Below, one piece after another: positions 7,473 to 16,558 of a stretch of DNA of 64,000 nucleotides. The translations under genes were made by a program, and so were the position numbers. The notes beneath the pieces are model-generated. The model had not been told where the DNA came from, did not search any database, and worked only from the letters and a program-made list of their open reading frames with translations. This DNA is from Bacillota bacterium. GTDB taxonomy: Bacteria; Bacillota; UBA4882; UBA8346. Each line of letters opens with the position of its first letter. The first letter of the stretch is position 1. The stretch lies in assembly GCA_023435225.1 (NCBI GenBank), contig JAEYRX010000064.1:62001-126000 (forward strand), in the 5' to 3' direction.

Positions 7473-8684
7473 TTATGGGGATTCTATTTTAAATTTTACC
7501 CTAAATGGGTCGGTTCGGAAAATATTACTTACAGCTGATAAACTAACTTTATATTCAGGAAGCTTTCTTTCTCTTATTATATTAATAGTCTTGGCAACTT
7601 CATAGATGGAAATTAAGTTACGTAAATTTTGACCATCAGTAATAATCCCTTTTTCGATCGCTTTATTATTAGCAACAATTAATAAACTTAACAACTTATC
7701 ACGTAACTCCGTCTCCGGTGTGTTGCTTGAAACAATAATAGAGGTAATTACCTCATCCTCTTTAAAAATAATTTTATTGGGGTAGTATTCTAATCTAACC
7801 GTTACCGGTTCTCCCGCTACCGAATTTTTTTCTACAACTACTCGTAATACCACTTGATCATTAGTTTTTGACAATGAAGCGCAAACTTCAGCTATTTTTT
7901 TAGGGGCAGCTCTCAATGCATAATCAGTTTTTCCCGGAATCCTACCGCCTCTTTTAAGCGCTAAATCGTTTGCATCTTTTAATAACGGTTCAACTATTTC
8001 GTCGAAAATTTTATCGGATTTAACTTTAGTATCAACAACTTTAGCAGTAATAATTTCTCCTACATAAAAGATCATTGGTTTATCTACAATAGTCTGATTT
8101 CTATCTTGTTCACTCATTAACCAACCCTGGAGGTTTTGGATTTCCTGACTTAATCTAGCTTTTTGAAGACTGGAATCGGCAATTTGTTCTTTTAAATCAT
8201 CATTAATTTTGGTTAAGTTGTTAAGCCGACTTTGGGCCAAACTCAATTCTTCTTTGGTACTTCTCAAATTAGATGATGTTTTTTGATATTGTATTTTGGT
8301 CTCTTCCAACTGTTTTTCTACTTTTAATTGTTGGGCTTTAGCCTCGAGTAAACTTTGATGCAGTTTATTGTATTGTTCTTCCTTAGCGATAATTTCCGCA
8401 GATAATTGTTGAACTTTTCCGGTAGCTGACTTTAATTCTAATTGAATTGTTTGCAACCTAAATATCGCATTTCTTGCATATTCCGACATTAAAGTTAAAA
8501 ATAAGAGAGTCAATCCGGCAATAAAAAAACCGGTTAAGACAGTAATAATCATAGAGGTATGTTTAGGACGTAGCCCGAAAAGACTAAGCCGCTTTTTACC
8601 GACTCTCATACCGACCCGGTCGCCTAATAAGGCAATAATGCCTCCAAACGCAACCATCGAAGCTATAATTATTAAACCAAACAT
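7473..8684 (-). CDS. DUF3084 membrane coiled-coil protein of the LPS export locus
   Basis: 403 residues. Two N-terminal membrane segments (MFGLIIIASMVAFGGIIALL and a second near 47-65, IITVLTGFFIAGLTLLFLTL) are separated by a basic loop, and then comes a coiled coil (about 70-190, rich in Glu, Gln and Leu). The C-terminal globular part contains repeated VVxxxNxxAGEPVTVRLEYY-type strands. This is the DUF3084 layout, known from cyanobacteria and diderm Firmicutes. The gene sits 12 bp after the LptF/G-type permease gene, which suggests a role in envelope biogenesis; the molecular function is unknown to me. The start is supported by GGAGG five bases upstream. Confidence 0.85.
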   Translation of the reverse strand: MFGLIIIASMVAFGGIIALLGDRVGMRVGKKRLSLFGLRPKHTSMIITVLTGFFIAGLTLLFLTLMSEYARNAIFRLQTIQLELKSATGKVQQLSAEIIAKEEQYNKLHQSLLEAKAQQLKVEKQLEETKIQYQKTSSNLRSTKEELSLAQSRLNNLTKINDDLKEQIADSSLQKARLSQEIQNLQGWLMSEQDRNQTIVDKPMIFYVGEIITAKVVDTKVKSDKIFDEIVEPLLKDANDLALKRGGRIPGKTDYALRAAPKKIAEVCASLSKTNDQVVLRVVVEKNSVAGEPVTVRLEYYPNKIIFKEDEVITSIIVSSNTPETELRDKLLSLLIVANNKAIEKGIITDGQNLRNLISIYEVAKTINIIRERKLPEYKVSLSAVSNIFRTDPFRVKFKIESP

Positions 8685-8696
8685 TAATTCCTCCGG

Positions 8697-9776
8697 CTAT
8701 CGTTTCACTCTAAGAAAAACATAAATCCCATAACCCGCTAAAACAATGTTCGGTAACCAAGCTCCCAAAAATGCAGGAACTGCTCCTGTCCTGGCTAAAA
8801 AACCACCAAATCCCATAAATCCGTACCATATCAAAATATAAATTATACAAAGCCCAAAACCGGCCGCATTTGAACGGCGTTGCGGCCTAAGCGCCAAAGG
8901 TGTGCCAAGGATAGCAAAAACAAAACTGGCAAAAGGTATTGATAACTTATTATGCAAATCCACCAACAGTCGCTGCCGTTCAACACCTTCTTTAGCAAAT
9001 TTATTAATATATCTGTTTAATTCGGAAATACTTTTATTCTCCGGTGATTCATCAAATCGTTCAATTTCTTTCGGAGTTAAACTTAGTTCATAATTGAAAC
9101 GCCCTTGGTCAACTGTTATTGGATAGAGATTATCGCTGGAAAACTGATAAATTTGGCCATGATTGAAGTACCATCCCTTTCCATCCCAATACATAACCAA
9201 GGCTGAAATTGTCCGCTGTAGTTTACCGTCAATTACTTCCTGAATAATAACATTATGCAATTCCTTAACTTTTGGTTCATAAGTTTCCGCATAAATCAGT
9301 TTACGTATATCCTTGTCTTTAAATGTCTTACTAAATTCATAAATCGTCCCGCTGGCTTCTTTGTTTACAGCTTCATCTTTCATTTTATCATATACCCGAC
9401 GGGAAACAGGAACTACGTATTCATTAAGCAAAACTCCGGAAATACTGACTACTAATCCAATGATCAATATTGGAGTCGCCAGTTTGGAATAACTTAATCC
9501 CCCGGCTCTCATAGCAATTGTTTCACTATGACTGGTCAATTTCCCTATCCCAATTAATATTGCCAGTAAAACTGAAATTGGGAAACCGATGGTTACATAT
9601 TCAGGTAATTTTAGAGATAAGAGTTTCAAGGTAAAAAGTAATGAGAGATGATATTTTTCAGCCATTCTTAAAAGGTCAATTAATAGCATCCCTAAAAATA
9701 AGCTGGTGAAGGCAAAAATCCCGAAAAAAACCGGTCCAATGACTTCTTTAATAATGTATTTTTCTAGAATCTTCAT
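8697..9776 (-). CDS. LptF/LptG family permease (YjgP/YjgQ)
   Basis: About 359 residues with six predicted membrane helices, three at each end, flanking a periplasmic beta-jellyroll (about 125-250). The opening ILEKYIIKEVIGPVFFG and the PISVLLAILIGIGKL and PLALRPQRRSNAAGFG segments are typical of LptF/G. With LptB it forms the inner-membrane complex that extracts LPS. Only one such gene is present here; proteobacteria have two (LptF and LptG), so either the partner is elsewhere or this one forms a homodimer. The start may be ATG 9776 or the TTG one codon earlier; GGAGG spacing fits either. Confidence 0.92.
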   Translation of the reverse strand: MKILEKYIIKEVIGPVFFGIFAFTSLFLGMLLIDLLRMAEKYHLSLLFTLKLLSLKLPEYVTIGFPISVLLAILIGIGKLTSHSETIAMRAGGLSYSKLATPILIIGLVVSISGVLLNEYVVPVSRRVYDKMKDEAVNKEASGTIYEFSKTFKDKDIRKLIYAETYEPKVKELHNVIIQEVIDGKLQRTISALVMYWDGKGWYFNHGQIYQFSSDNLYPITVDQGRFNYELSLTPKEIERFDESPENKSISELNRYINKFAKEGVERQRLLVDLHNKLSIPFASFVFAILGTPLALRPQRRSNAAGFGLCIIYILIWYGFMGFGGFLARTGAVPAFLGAWLPNIVLAGYGIYVFLRVKR

Positions 9777-9883
9777 CAAATATGAGCCTCCCGCACATTG
9801 AAAAGTTCTGGGTGGGTATTAAGCCGGTTATTATAAACAAATCAAACAAATTTTGGACCTTGCATTAATTGTATGCAATTCCC

Positions 9884-10603
9884 TTACATACTAAAACGGT
9901 CTCCAAGATAAAACCTTCTGGCGTTTTCATTATTGGCTATCTCATCGGAACTCCCGGAGACTAAAATTTCCCCGGCATGCATTATATATGCCCGGTCAGT
10001 TATTGCCAGCGTTTCTCTGACACTATGATCAGTAATTAGAACTCCCAATCCCTTGGATCTTAAATCGCTAATAATATCTTGAATTTCGGATACCGCAATC
10101 GGGTCGATCCCTGTAAAAGGTTCATCCAATAAGATAAAATTAGGTTCCATTGCTAAAGCTCTGGCAATTTCAACCCGTCTTCTTTCACCACCGGAAAGCA
10201 TATAACCAAAACTTTTCCGAAGATGAGCCACCCTGAATTCTTCCATCAGTTGTTCACACCGGTTTTTTCGAAATGATGCCGGTAAGTCGGTTAATTCCAA
10301 AATTGCCATAATATTTTCAGCCACAGTAAGTTTACGAAAAATTGATGCTTCCTGAGCTAAATAACTAACGCCATATTTAGCCCGGACATGCATCGGGAGT
10401 AAAGTTACATCATGGTCGTAAATATATATGGAACCGGCATTGCAACGTTCCAAACCCACAATCATATAAAAAGTGGTAGTTTTTCCGGCTCCGTTTGGCC
10501 CTAATAAACCCACCACTTCACCGGGGTTTACAAAAATGTCTACTCCATTTACCACCCGACGGTGTTGGTATTCTTTCATCAATCCTTGAGCACGAATCGA
10601 CAT
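9884..10603 (-). CDS. lptB: LPS export ABC transporter ATP-binding protein LptB
   Basis: 239 residues. Walker A GPNGAGKT, Q-loop region YLAQEASIFRKLTV, signature LSGGERRRVEIARAL, Walker B FILLDEPFTGIDPIAV and switch His ITDHSV are all present. The F-T-G-I-D-P-I-A-V and ERRRVEIAR wording is typical of LptB rather than other ABC ATPases. It powers LPS extraction with the LptF/G-type permease encoded about 110 bp downstream, and receives context from lptA and lptC just upstream. Start ATG 10603 has GGAGG at good spacing; a TTG two codons earlier is less likely. Confidence 0.95.
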   Translation of the reverse strand: MSIRAQGLMKEYQHRRVVNGVDIFVNPGEVVGLLGPNGAGKTTTFYMIVGLERCNAGSIYIYDHDVTLLPMHVRAKYGVSYLAQEASIFRKLTVAENIMAILELTDLPASFRKNRCEQLMEEFRVAHLRKSFGYMLSGGERRRVEIARALAMEPNFILLDEPFTGIDPIAVSEIQDIISDLRSKGLGVLITDHSVRETLAITDRAYIMHAGEILVSGSSDEIANNENARRFYLGDRFSM

Positions 10604-10697
10604 AATCAAGCCTCCATCATTTGGGACTTCGGTATAATTATATACTTGAACTTTTGCCTTGAAAAAAACGGCAAAAAATATGTATTAAAAAGAAATT

Positions 10698-11426
10698 CTA
10701 TTGCGTTTCAGCTTCATCGATAATTCTGGTTTTAACCGTACCGTTAGCGATAATTTGATTACTATCTAAATTATAAATGATTTCTGAAGCCGACATTTCA
10801 TTCTTACCTCTAATAAGTACCGGATTCTCTTGGGCGAAGACTTTATTCACCTGGCGATTGAATACCAATTTTCCACCACGAAGAAGATTGTTTTTATTTG
10901 AAGCTTCAACTTGACCGGAAACGGTATAATAACCCTTTTCCAACTGGCCTTCCATTGAGTCTCCTTTTAATATCCAATCTTTATACTTTACGGTTACTTG
11001 ACCTGAAATTTTAATAGAATCTTTTTTTTGGTCCCATTCCAATCTATTGCCGGTAATTAGACTTTTTTCATCATTTAAAGTAACTTCCTGGTTAGCGGTA
11101 AAATATTTCTGAATCAAATTAGCGCTTATTTCAGTCGCTGTTAAGACTCGCCTCATCGGCGCAGTTTGAAGAAGATTAACTTTATCTTTTCCTTTTAATG
11201 TTTCTTGTCCCTTATTATATTCCAGATAATTGGCTTCTAAGATTAGATTATCCCACCTTACTTCCACCAACTGTGAATCGGACCCTCGGTATTTCATTAC
11301 ATTTTTTTCAATATCTATAAAGCCTCCCCCAGGGGCTGTTACTACGACTTGTTCTTTAGCCATACTGATATTATAAGAAAAAAACAAAATGAACAAAGAA
11401 AACATCCATACCAATCTTTTAATCAT
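10698..11426 (-). CDS. lptA: LptA/OstA-like periplasmic LPS transport protein
   Basis: About 242 residues starting MIKRLVWMF, with a signal peptide ending near ISMAKEQ. The rest is repeated beta strands of the OstA fold, with typical wording such as LILEANYLEYNKGQETLKGKDKV and LTATEISANLIQKYFTANQEV, and TGNRLEWDQKKDSIKISGQV. LptA forms the jellyroll bridge for LPS across the periplasm. The start overlaps the lptC stop by 8 bp (GAGGG lies before ATG 11426); in-frame ATGs at 11432 and 11447 are less well placed. It is longer than the proteobacterial LptA (about 185), which is common in Firmicutes. Confidence 0.88.
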   Translation of the reverse strand: MIKRLVWMFSLFILFFSYNISMAKEQVVVTAPGGGFIDIEKNVMKYRGSDSQLVEVRWDNLILEANYLEYNKGQETLKGKDKVNLLQTAPMRRVLTATEISANLIQKYFTANQEVTLNDEKSLITGNRLEWDQKKDSIKISGQVTVKYKDWILKGDSMEGQLEKGYYTVSGQVEASNKNNLLRGGKLVFNRQVNKVFAQENPVLIRGKNEMSASEIIYNLDSNQIIANGTVKTRIIDEAETQ

Positions 11427-11988
11427 TAACATCCCTCGTATACACAATTTTGGTTAGACCTTTAAGAGTAACCTGGTCCAAATCAAGACTGGAATTAATC
11501 TCGTCAGACATAACAGTTATTTCAGGCGTTTTTAAAACTACATTTTTTTGAGCTTTGAAGTTCTTTATATTTGGGTCCCAAATAATCTCCGTTGCAGTCA
11601 AAATCTTTGTATCATCCGTAGTTTTTAGTATAACATCACCGGTTACTTTTAAAATTCTTTTGTCCCAATAAATGGTACCGGAGTTACCGGATATTTGATA
11701 AATTAATTTCTTATTTAAAATATAATCCCCGGTAATTGTATTCAATTCCCCAATATTATCAGTACTTTCAACTTTACTAACATGTAATTCCCATAATCCA
11801 TTTTTCTCCGCGCCGGGAATTTTAATAGTCATCCCGATAAACTCGTCAACATTTGCAGACGATTGACGCCCTGATTGTATTTCTGCTTTTTCCGGAGCAA
11901 GAGCTTGTTGCAAAGTACTCCAAAAAACAAAAATACTGACGGTTGAAACCAATATTATTAAAAATGTTAGCCAAATACCTTTTTTCAC
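11419..11988 (-). CDS. lptC: LptC-like LPS export protein
   Basis: 189 residues, GTG start at 11988 with AAAGGGAAG upstream. A single N-terminal membrane anchor (IWLTFLIILVSTVSIFVFW) is followed by a beta-jellyroll of the LptC/OstA type: GLWELHVSKVESTDN, YILNKKLIYQISGNSG and LTATEIIWDPNIKNFKAQ. LptC sits on the LptB-F/G complex and hands LPS to LptA. It overlaps lptA by 8 bp, so the two are translationally coupled. It is first in the lptC-lptA-lptB run; 208 bp without a gene separate it from lpxI. Confidence 0.85.
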   Translation of the reverse strand: MKKGIWLTFLIILVSTVSIFVFWSTLQQALAPEKAEIQSGRQSSANVDEFIGMTIKIPGAEKNGLWELHVSKVESTDNIGELNTITGDYILNKKLIYQISGNSGTIYWDKRILKVTGDVILKTTDDTKILTATEIIWDPNIKNFKAQKNVVLKTPEITVMSDEINSSLDLDQVTLKGLTKIVYTRDVND

Positions 11989-12196
11989 TTTTTAAACTTC
12001 CCTTTACTTTCGATATAGTAAAAACCATGAATCCATATTTACAAAGTAAAACGACATATTTCATTAAATTTCGCCATTACTTAGCGATCTCCTTCAATAA
12101 TAGCTACTTTATGTTGTATCTATATCCAATTTCTAGCTTTTTTGGAGTCAAACATTATGATTAATTGTTAAATTTATCTATAAAAATTATCTTTGA

Positions 12197-13006
12197 TTAA
12201 AAACGGCAAGCGACAATTTTTATACCGTTTTTGGATGCCAAATCTATTAATGCTTTTTTTTCAGTAACTAAAGTCTTTCCTGTCTCAATCGCCAGTAATG
12301 AAGCCCCAACTTTCTGCATTGATTGAATAGTAGTTAAACCAATTGTCGGAACATCAAATCGTTCGTCTTGTTGAGGTTTACTAACTTTCACTACAATAGA
12401 ACCAGGACCTCCTAATGATCCGCCGCGAATAACAGCTTGGTCAGTTCCTTCAATAGCTTCAACCGCTAATACAACTCCGTTTTTAACCACAACACTCTGA
12501 CCGATATCCAGCCCGCCAATAGCTTTGGCCATTTTAAACCCCAATCGAATATCTTCCCATTCTTCAGAGGTTATCTCGGTACCGACTATTATTCCGGAAG
12601 GAGCCAATATTTGTTCTAAATAATCCGTCTGTTTGAGGACTGTCAAATTGTTTTTTTCAAATTCTTCTACTAAAGCCAATAAAATAGCATCATCATTTTT
12701 CTCCGACAGCGAAGCTAAAAGAGATTGAAATATATTATCGAATCCCTCTTTAAAAAGCGCTTCTTTCCCTACTTTTCCAGCAAAAACTATTTCTTTTACT
12801 CCTGATTCATTTAAAAACTTAATTATTGCGCCTAATTGTCCAAGCCCAAAATCTTGATAAAGGTCTGCCAACCTGGCAAGCTCCGGATTACTTTCGCCTT
12901 TAAGCCCAACCACCACTGAACTGTACCCCCGCAAATCTATTTCTGATAATACGTCGAAAGGTAGAAAACCTCTTCCGGCAATTAAACCGATTCTTCGCTT
13001 ATCCAA
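12197..13006 (-). CDS. lpxI: UDP-2,3-diacylglucosamine pyrophosphatase LpxI
   Basis: About 269 residues. RIGLIAGRGFLPFDVL at the N-terminus and DQAVIRGGSLGGPGSIVVKVSKPQQDERFDVPTIGLTTIQSM at the C-terminus (family-typical PxxDxRFDxPxxG wording) identify the DUF1009/LpxI family, which cuts UDP-diacyl-GlcN to lipid X in lipid A synthesis. LpxI replaces LpxH in many bacteria. Start chosen: TTG at 13006, with AAGGAG eight bases upstream, giving MDKRRIGLIAG like family members; a GTG at 13015 overlaps the ribosome site. LpxB and LpxD are not in this window. A terminator separates it from lpxA, so it likely has its own promoter. Confidence 0.93.
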   Translation of the reverse strand: MDKRRIGLIAGRGFLPFDVLSEIDLRGYSSVVVGLKGESNPELARLADLYQDFGLGQLGAIIKFLNESGVKEIVFAGKVGKEALFKEGFDNIFQSLLASLSEKNDDAILLALVEEFEKNNLTVLKQTDYLEQILAPSGIIVGTEITSEEWEDIRLGFKMAKAIGGLDIGQSVVVKNGVVLAVEAIEGTDQAVIRGGSLGGPGSIVVKVSKPQQDERFDVPTIGLTTIQSMQKVGASLLAIETGKTLVTEKKALIDLASKNGIKIVACRF

Positions 13007-13053
13007 CCCCAACACTCCTTAACCTTATATACATTCATATATAAAAATACCAA

Positions 13054-13079
13054 AAAGACTAGACAAATGTCTAGTCTTT
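13054..13079 (-). terminator. Terminator between lpxA and lpxI
   Basis: A perfect 11-bp stem AAAGACTAGAC/GTCTAGTCTTT with an AAAT loop. Read leftward it runs into CTTTTTGG. It lies 26 nt after the lpxA stop and should end the lpxC-fabZ-lpxA message. Confidence 0.75.
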
Positions 13080-13104
13080 ACCAGAAAACATTTAATATTT
13101 TTTA

Positions 13105-13911
13105 TTATCTTTGAATACCTCTCTCAGCATTCCTTAAAAAGCGGATAAAGTGATCAATTTCCGGTGTTCCTTGCAATTCCTGCTCCATTTGCTCAATAGC
13201 CTGATTAATAGTAAGATTAGAGCGATAAAGAATCCGGTAAGCAGTTTTAATCTCATCCCTGACTTCCGATTCAATTCCGTTCCGCCGCAAACCTACTACA
13301 TTAATTCCCGATACTTTAGCGGGATTTCCATCAACTAACACGAAAGGAGGCACATCTTTGACAATTTTGGTTAAAAAGCCAACCATAGCCATTTTACCAA
13401 TCTTACAGAATTGGTGTACTCCGGTTAGGCCGCTTATTATGGCTCGGTCCTCTACTACAATATGGCCGGCCAACCCTGTACTATTACCAAGTATTATATG
13501 ACTGGCTAATTGACAATCATGAGCTACATGTGAATTTGCCATAAATAAATTGTTGTTGCCAATCCTGGTTTCTCCACCGCCACCTTCAGTACCTCTACTG
13601 ATTGTTACGAACTCTCTAAAAATATTATTATCACCGATAACTAGAAAACTCTTTTCTCCTTTAAATTTCAAATCCTGTGGTTCGGAACCGATAATTGCTC
13701 CGTGGAAAAATCTATTCCCTTCACCAATGGTAGTCCATCCGTCGATTTGAACATTGGGGCCAATTTCACAATTATCGCCAATTTCAACGTTCTCTCCAAT
13801 AATCGCATAAGGTCCTATAACAACATTTCGACCGATTTTAGCGTTTGGATGAACAATGGCAGTTTCGTGAATTTCGCGAATATTAATTAATTTTGACTCC
13901 ACTAGTTTCAT
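13105..13911 (-). CDS. lpxA: UDP-N-acetylglucosamine acyltransferase LpxA
   Basis: 268 residues. The N-terminal half is a left-handed beta-helix of hexapeptide repeats (IHETAIVHPNAKIGRNVVIGPYAIIGENVEIGDNC), with the catalytic His in SHVAHDCQLASHIILGN, followed by the C-terminal helical domain (GLRRNGIESEVRDEIKTAYRILY). It transfers a 3-hydroxyacyl chain from ACP to UDP-GlcNAc, the first step of lipid A synthesis. The length is family-typical. It follows fabZ after a 310-bp gap that holds a structured repeat. The ribosome site before ATG 13911 is weak (G-rich only), so a slightly later start is possible. Confidence 0.95.
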   Translation of the reverse strand: MKLVESKLINIREIHETAIVHPNAKIGRNVVIGPYAIIGENVEIGDNCEIGPNVQIDGWTTIGEGNRFFHGAIIGSEPQDLKFKGEKSFLVIGDNNIFREFVTISRGTEGGGGETRIGNNNLFMANSHVAHDCQLASHIILGNSTGLAGHIVVEDRAIISGLTGVHQFCKIGKMAMVGFLTKIVKDVPPFVLVDGNPAKVSGINVVGLRRNGIESEVRDEIKTAYRILYRSNLTINQAIEQMEQELQGTPEIDHFIRFLRNAERGIQR

Positions 13912-14221
13912 TAGTTGGGCCCCCCGTCTGGAATAACCAAGTTAAGGTGCAGTTGAAATATTACTTCCCACTTTTCTTGGAAAGCGCTCATGATCTAATG
14001 CGCGTTTCCAAAAAACCATAGTGGAAGTTATATTTTAGCCAATCCTAAATTGGTATAAAATTTGCATAAGTACTGTTAATATCGGCCGATTGTAATTTTA
14101 AATGGACAGGCATTTATGTGTAATTTGAGCCAAAAAAATAGATTATTATGGAAAATCTCCGTTTTTCGCATCCAATTGCCTTAATTTGCAAAAATTTATC
14201 TAGAAAATGCTATCGAAGCTA
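13912..14221. other. 310-bp gap between fabZ and lpxA
   Basis: Apart from the hairpin repeat at 13947-14043, I see no gene. 14044-14221 is AT-rich with no clear promoter or terminator. The gap is unusual because fabZ and lpxA are otherwise within one gene block. Confidence 0.6.
13947..14043. repeat. Hairpin repeat family b, copy 1 (5' of lpxA)
   Basis: 97 bp related to the two tandem copies at 47053-47250. The outer arms read GTTGAAATATTACTTCCCACT and AGTGGAAGTTATATTTTAGC, which pair imperfectly. The inner stem TTGGAAAGCGC pairs with GCGCGTTTCCAA around a loop that begins TCATGA. The left edge is 35 nt from the lpxA start codon. The element is nearly palindromic, so its transcribed strand cannot be fixed. 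Confidence 0.8.
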
Positions 14222-14647
14222 CTACTCTCCCATAATAAACATCAATTCGGCTTCAGCAGCAACTTGGTTATCGACTTTAGCAACGGCTTTAGCCCGTCCA
14301 ACGCTACCCTTAAGTTTAATAATGTCAATTTCGATTAATAATTGATCGCCGGGAACAACAGTTTTCCGGAAACGGGCATTATCTATTCCTGCAAAATATG
14401 GAATTTTCCCTTTGTTTTCTTCCTTAGACAACATTACTAGTCCAGCGGTTTGGGCCATGCTCTCAATAATTAATACTCCAGGCATAACCGGTTTGGCTGG
14501 AAAATGCCCGTTAAAAAAATTTTCATTAACGGTAACATTTTTTAAAGCAACTACTCTTTCATTCGGAACCAATTCTAATACCCGATCCACCAACAAAAAA
14601 GGGTATCTATGAGGTAACATAGTTTTAATCTCATTAATCTCGATCAT
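14222..14647 (-). CDS. fabZ: 3-hydroxyacyl-ACP dehydratase FabZ
   Basis: 141 residues with the hotdog-fold active site LPHRYPFLLVDRV (catalytic His) and GHFPAKPVMPGVLIIESMAQTAG (catalytic Glu). It dehydrates 3-hydroxyacyl-ACP and sets the balance between phospholipid and lipid A acyl chains, which explains its place between lpxC and lpxA. Start ATG 14647 is chosen because GAGGAGG lies seven bases upstream; an ATG eight codons earlier overlaps the lpxC end and lacks a site. Confidence 0.96.
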   Translation of the reverse strand: MIEINEIKTMLPHRYPFLLVDRVLELVPNERVVALKNVTVNENFFNGHFPAKPVMPGVLIIESMAQTAGLVMLSKEENKGKIPYFAGIDNARFRKTVVPGDQLLIEIDIIKLKGSVGRAKAVAKVDNQVAAEAELMFIMGE

Positions 14648-14672
14648 TTCAGGCCTCCTCAACAAATTCATA

Positions 14673-15542
14673 TTATCTTACCATTTTTAATGATTGTTGA
14701 AATATCTTTTTCCCTAATTCCCAATCCAAGGAATGTCCTGATCTAATTGCAATTATATGGCCAACTAAAGGTCCTGCTAAATATAGGTCCCCGATTAAGT
14801 CCAGGATTTTATGGCGGACGATTTCTTCCGGAAACCGTAGTTCATTTTGATAACCGTTTTCACTTACAATAACGGCGATATTAAAATCATTGCTTCTGGC
14901 CAATCCTTGAGCCCGTAAATACTCAATCTCTCTCATGAAAGCAATGGTCCGCGCCGGAGCTATTTCTTTAAGAAAGCTTTCGTCGGATAACGAATAATGA
15001 AAGTACTGCGTTCCAGTTGTTTTATGATCAGAAGTGAATGTAAAGCTAATTTGTAATTCATCGGCAGGAAGAGCGATTAACATTGATTTTAATGGTTCAT
15101 CTTGTTTATGAACAATTCCCTCAACCCAAATCGGTTCGCGAATATACGTATAATGACGCGGCTCATTCTGATTAACTAATCCGACTTTTAATATACGGTT
15201 TGCAAAGGAAAGCGCACTACCGTCACCGGCATCACCAAGTGGTAATTCTTCACCCTCAACCTCAACTAAAGCATTATCAATTCCCAGGCCGTGAAAAACA
15301 GCCATTAAATGTTCAATAGTTGATACTCTCCAACCATCTTTACCGATAGTTACACTTTTTTTAGTGTCAACCACCGAATTAACATCCGCTTTTACCTGGG
15401 GATTTCCCGGTAAATCCGGTCGGCTAAAATAAATACCTGAATTAGGAGGTAATGGGAGTATATGCATCTTTACCATAGCTCCAGAATGAAGTGCTTGACC
15501 ACATATCTCCAACTCATTCGCTATGGTTTGTTGGAATTTCAT
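14673..15542 (-). CDS. lpxC: UDP-3-O-acyl-GlcNAc deacetylase LpxC
   Basis: 289 residues. Zinc-site motifs are visible: STIEHLMAVFHGLGIDNALVEV (first His) and RHKILDLIGDLYLAG (His and Asp), with the late catalytic His in IRSGHSLDWEL. ARTIAFMREIEYLRAQGLARG-type wording follows the family. LpxC is the committed step of lipid A synthesis. It lacks the fused FabZ domain seen in some phyla, but fabZ is 26 bp downstream. A consensus promoter lies about 150 nt upstream, making it the first gene of lpxC-fabZ-lpxA. Confidence 0.96.
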   Translation of the reverse strand: MKFQQTIANELEICGQALHSGAMVKMHILPLPPNSGIYFSRPDLPGNPQVKADVNSVVDTKKSVTIGKDGWRVSTIEHLMAVFHGLGIDNALVEVEGEELPLGDAGDGSALSFANRILKVGLVNQNEPRHYTYIREPIWVEGIVHKQDEPLKSMLIALPADELQISFTFTSDHKTTGTQYFHYSLSDESFLKEIAPARTIAFMREIEYLRAQGLARSNDFNIAVIVSENGYQNELRFPEEIVRHKILDLIGDLYLAGPLVGHIIAIRSGHSLDWELGKKIFQQSLKMVR

Positions 15543-15693
15543 AAGCTTCCCTCACTTATTATTGTCAGATCAATTTCAAATTCATAACTAACACTTAGGT
15601 ATTTTCATAATTGAAAAATTCGACATTTGAGTACAAAAAACCAGTCAAATTAAGCTATTTTCGCTGAATTATCGAATTGACATAACCTCTAAA

Positions 15694-15722
15694 ATTATAA
15701 AGCAGTCTATAGTTAATGTCAA
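15694..15722 (-). promoter_or_regulatory. Perfect sigma-A-type promoter of lpxC
   Basis: On the minus strand TTGACA, exactly 17 nt, TATAAT: both hexamers match consensus. The leader to the lpxC ATG would be about 145 nt, with no terminator visible in it. Confidence 0.85.
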
Positions 15723-15819
15723 GCCTATTACTGCTTTGGTAAGCAGTAACTTATGTTTCAAGAATAATACCTTAAACTATTTGTATTATCTTTAAAAACT
15801 GATCAATAATATTGAAATG

Positions 15820-16548
15820 TTAACGTTTTAATAAATTGTGATATTTTTGACCTATTTCCGAAACCGGCTTTTCGAGAACCTGAATCGGAGAGCCTTCTTC
15901 TACTACTTTACCGTGATCCATAAATACAATTCGGTCAGCGGCCCTTCTGGCAAAAAATAACTCATGAGTAACTATTACCATTGTAGTTTTTCCTTCATGA
16001 ACCAACTCTTCCATTACATCAATTACCTCTCCTACTAATATTGGATCTAATGAAGCAGTTGGTTCGTCCCATAACATAATTTCGGGTTCGAGAGCTAATG
16101 CTCTGGCAATCCCTACCCTTTGTTGTTCTCCACCACTTAGTTCTTCAGGAATTTCCGTTAATTTATGACGCAAACCCACTTTAGCCAAAGCTGTTTCTGC
16201 TTTATAATAAGCTTCTTCCATTGAGATTCCATGTAAACGCAATGGCAAAGTTACATTATCGATAGCACTCAACCTTTTTATCAGATTAAAATGTTGAAAT
16301 ACAAAGCCAATCTTTCGTCTTACTTTTAGTAATTGGGAGAAATTTAAGCCGGTTATTTCTTCATCTCCCAAACAAATACTTCCGGTATCCGGTTCAGTTA
16401 ACCTATTTATACAGCGAATTAAAGTCGATTTACCACAACCACTCGGCCCCATAATGACTACTGTTTCGCCTTGGTTGACTGTAAGATCAATCCCATAAAG
16501 AGCTTGTTTTTGCCCATAACTCTTTGTTAAATGGCTAATTTTAAGCAT
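15820..16548 (-). CDS. ABC transporter ATP-binding protein (GlnQ-like), partner of the 841-residue membrane protein
   Basis: 242 residues with Walker A GPSGCGKST, Q-loop VFQHFNLI, signature LSGGEQQRVGIARAL, Walker B IMLWDEPTASLDP (Trp where Leu or Phe is usual) and switch VTHEL. By sequence it looks like the polar amino acid (GlnQ/HisP) ATPase group. However, there is no solute-binding protein or ordinary permease beside it: the only partner, 10 bp upstream in the same transcript, is a large membrane protein with an extracytoplasmic domain. The substrate is unknown; the position directly upstream of lpxC makes an envelope component possible. Confidence 0.9.
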   Translation of the reverse strand: MLKISHLTKSYGQKQALYGIDLTVNQGETVVIMGPSGCGKSTLIRCINRLTEPDTGSICLGDEEITGLNFSQLLKVRRKIGFVFQHFNLIKRLSAIDNVTLPLRLHGISMEEAYYKAETALAKVGLRHKLTEIPEELSGGEQQRVGIARALALEPEIMLWDEPTASLDPILVGEVIDVMEELVHEGKTTMVIVTHELFFARRAADRIVFMDHGKVVEEGSPIQVLEKPVSEIGQKYHNLLKR

Positions 16549-16558
16549 CTGACCATCC

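Noticed and set aside
11846..12164. Short open frames on both strands around the lptC start
   Set aside because: No ribosome sites and no recognisable sequence; they overlap lptC or the gap before it.
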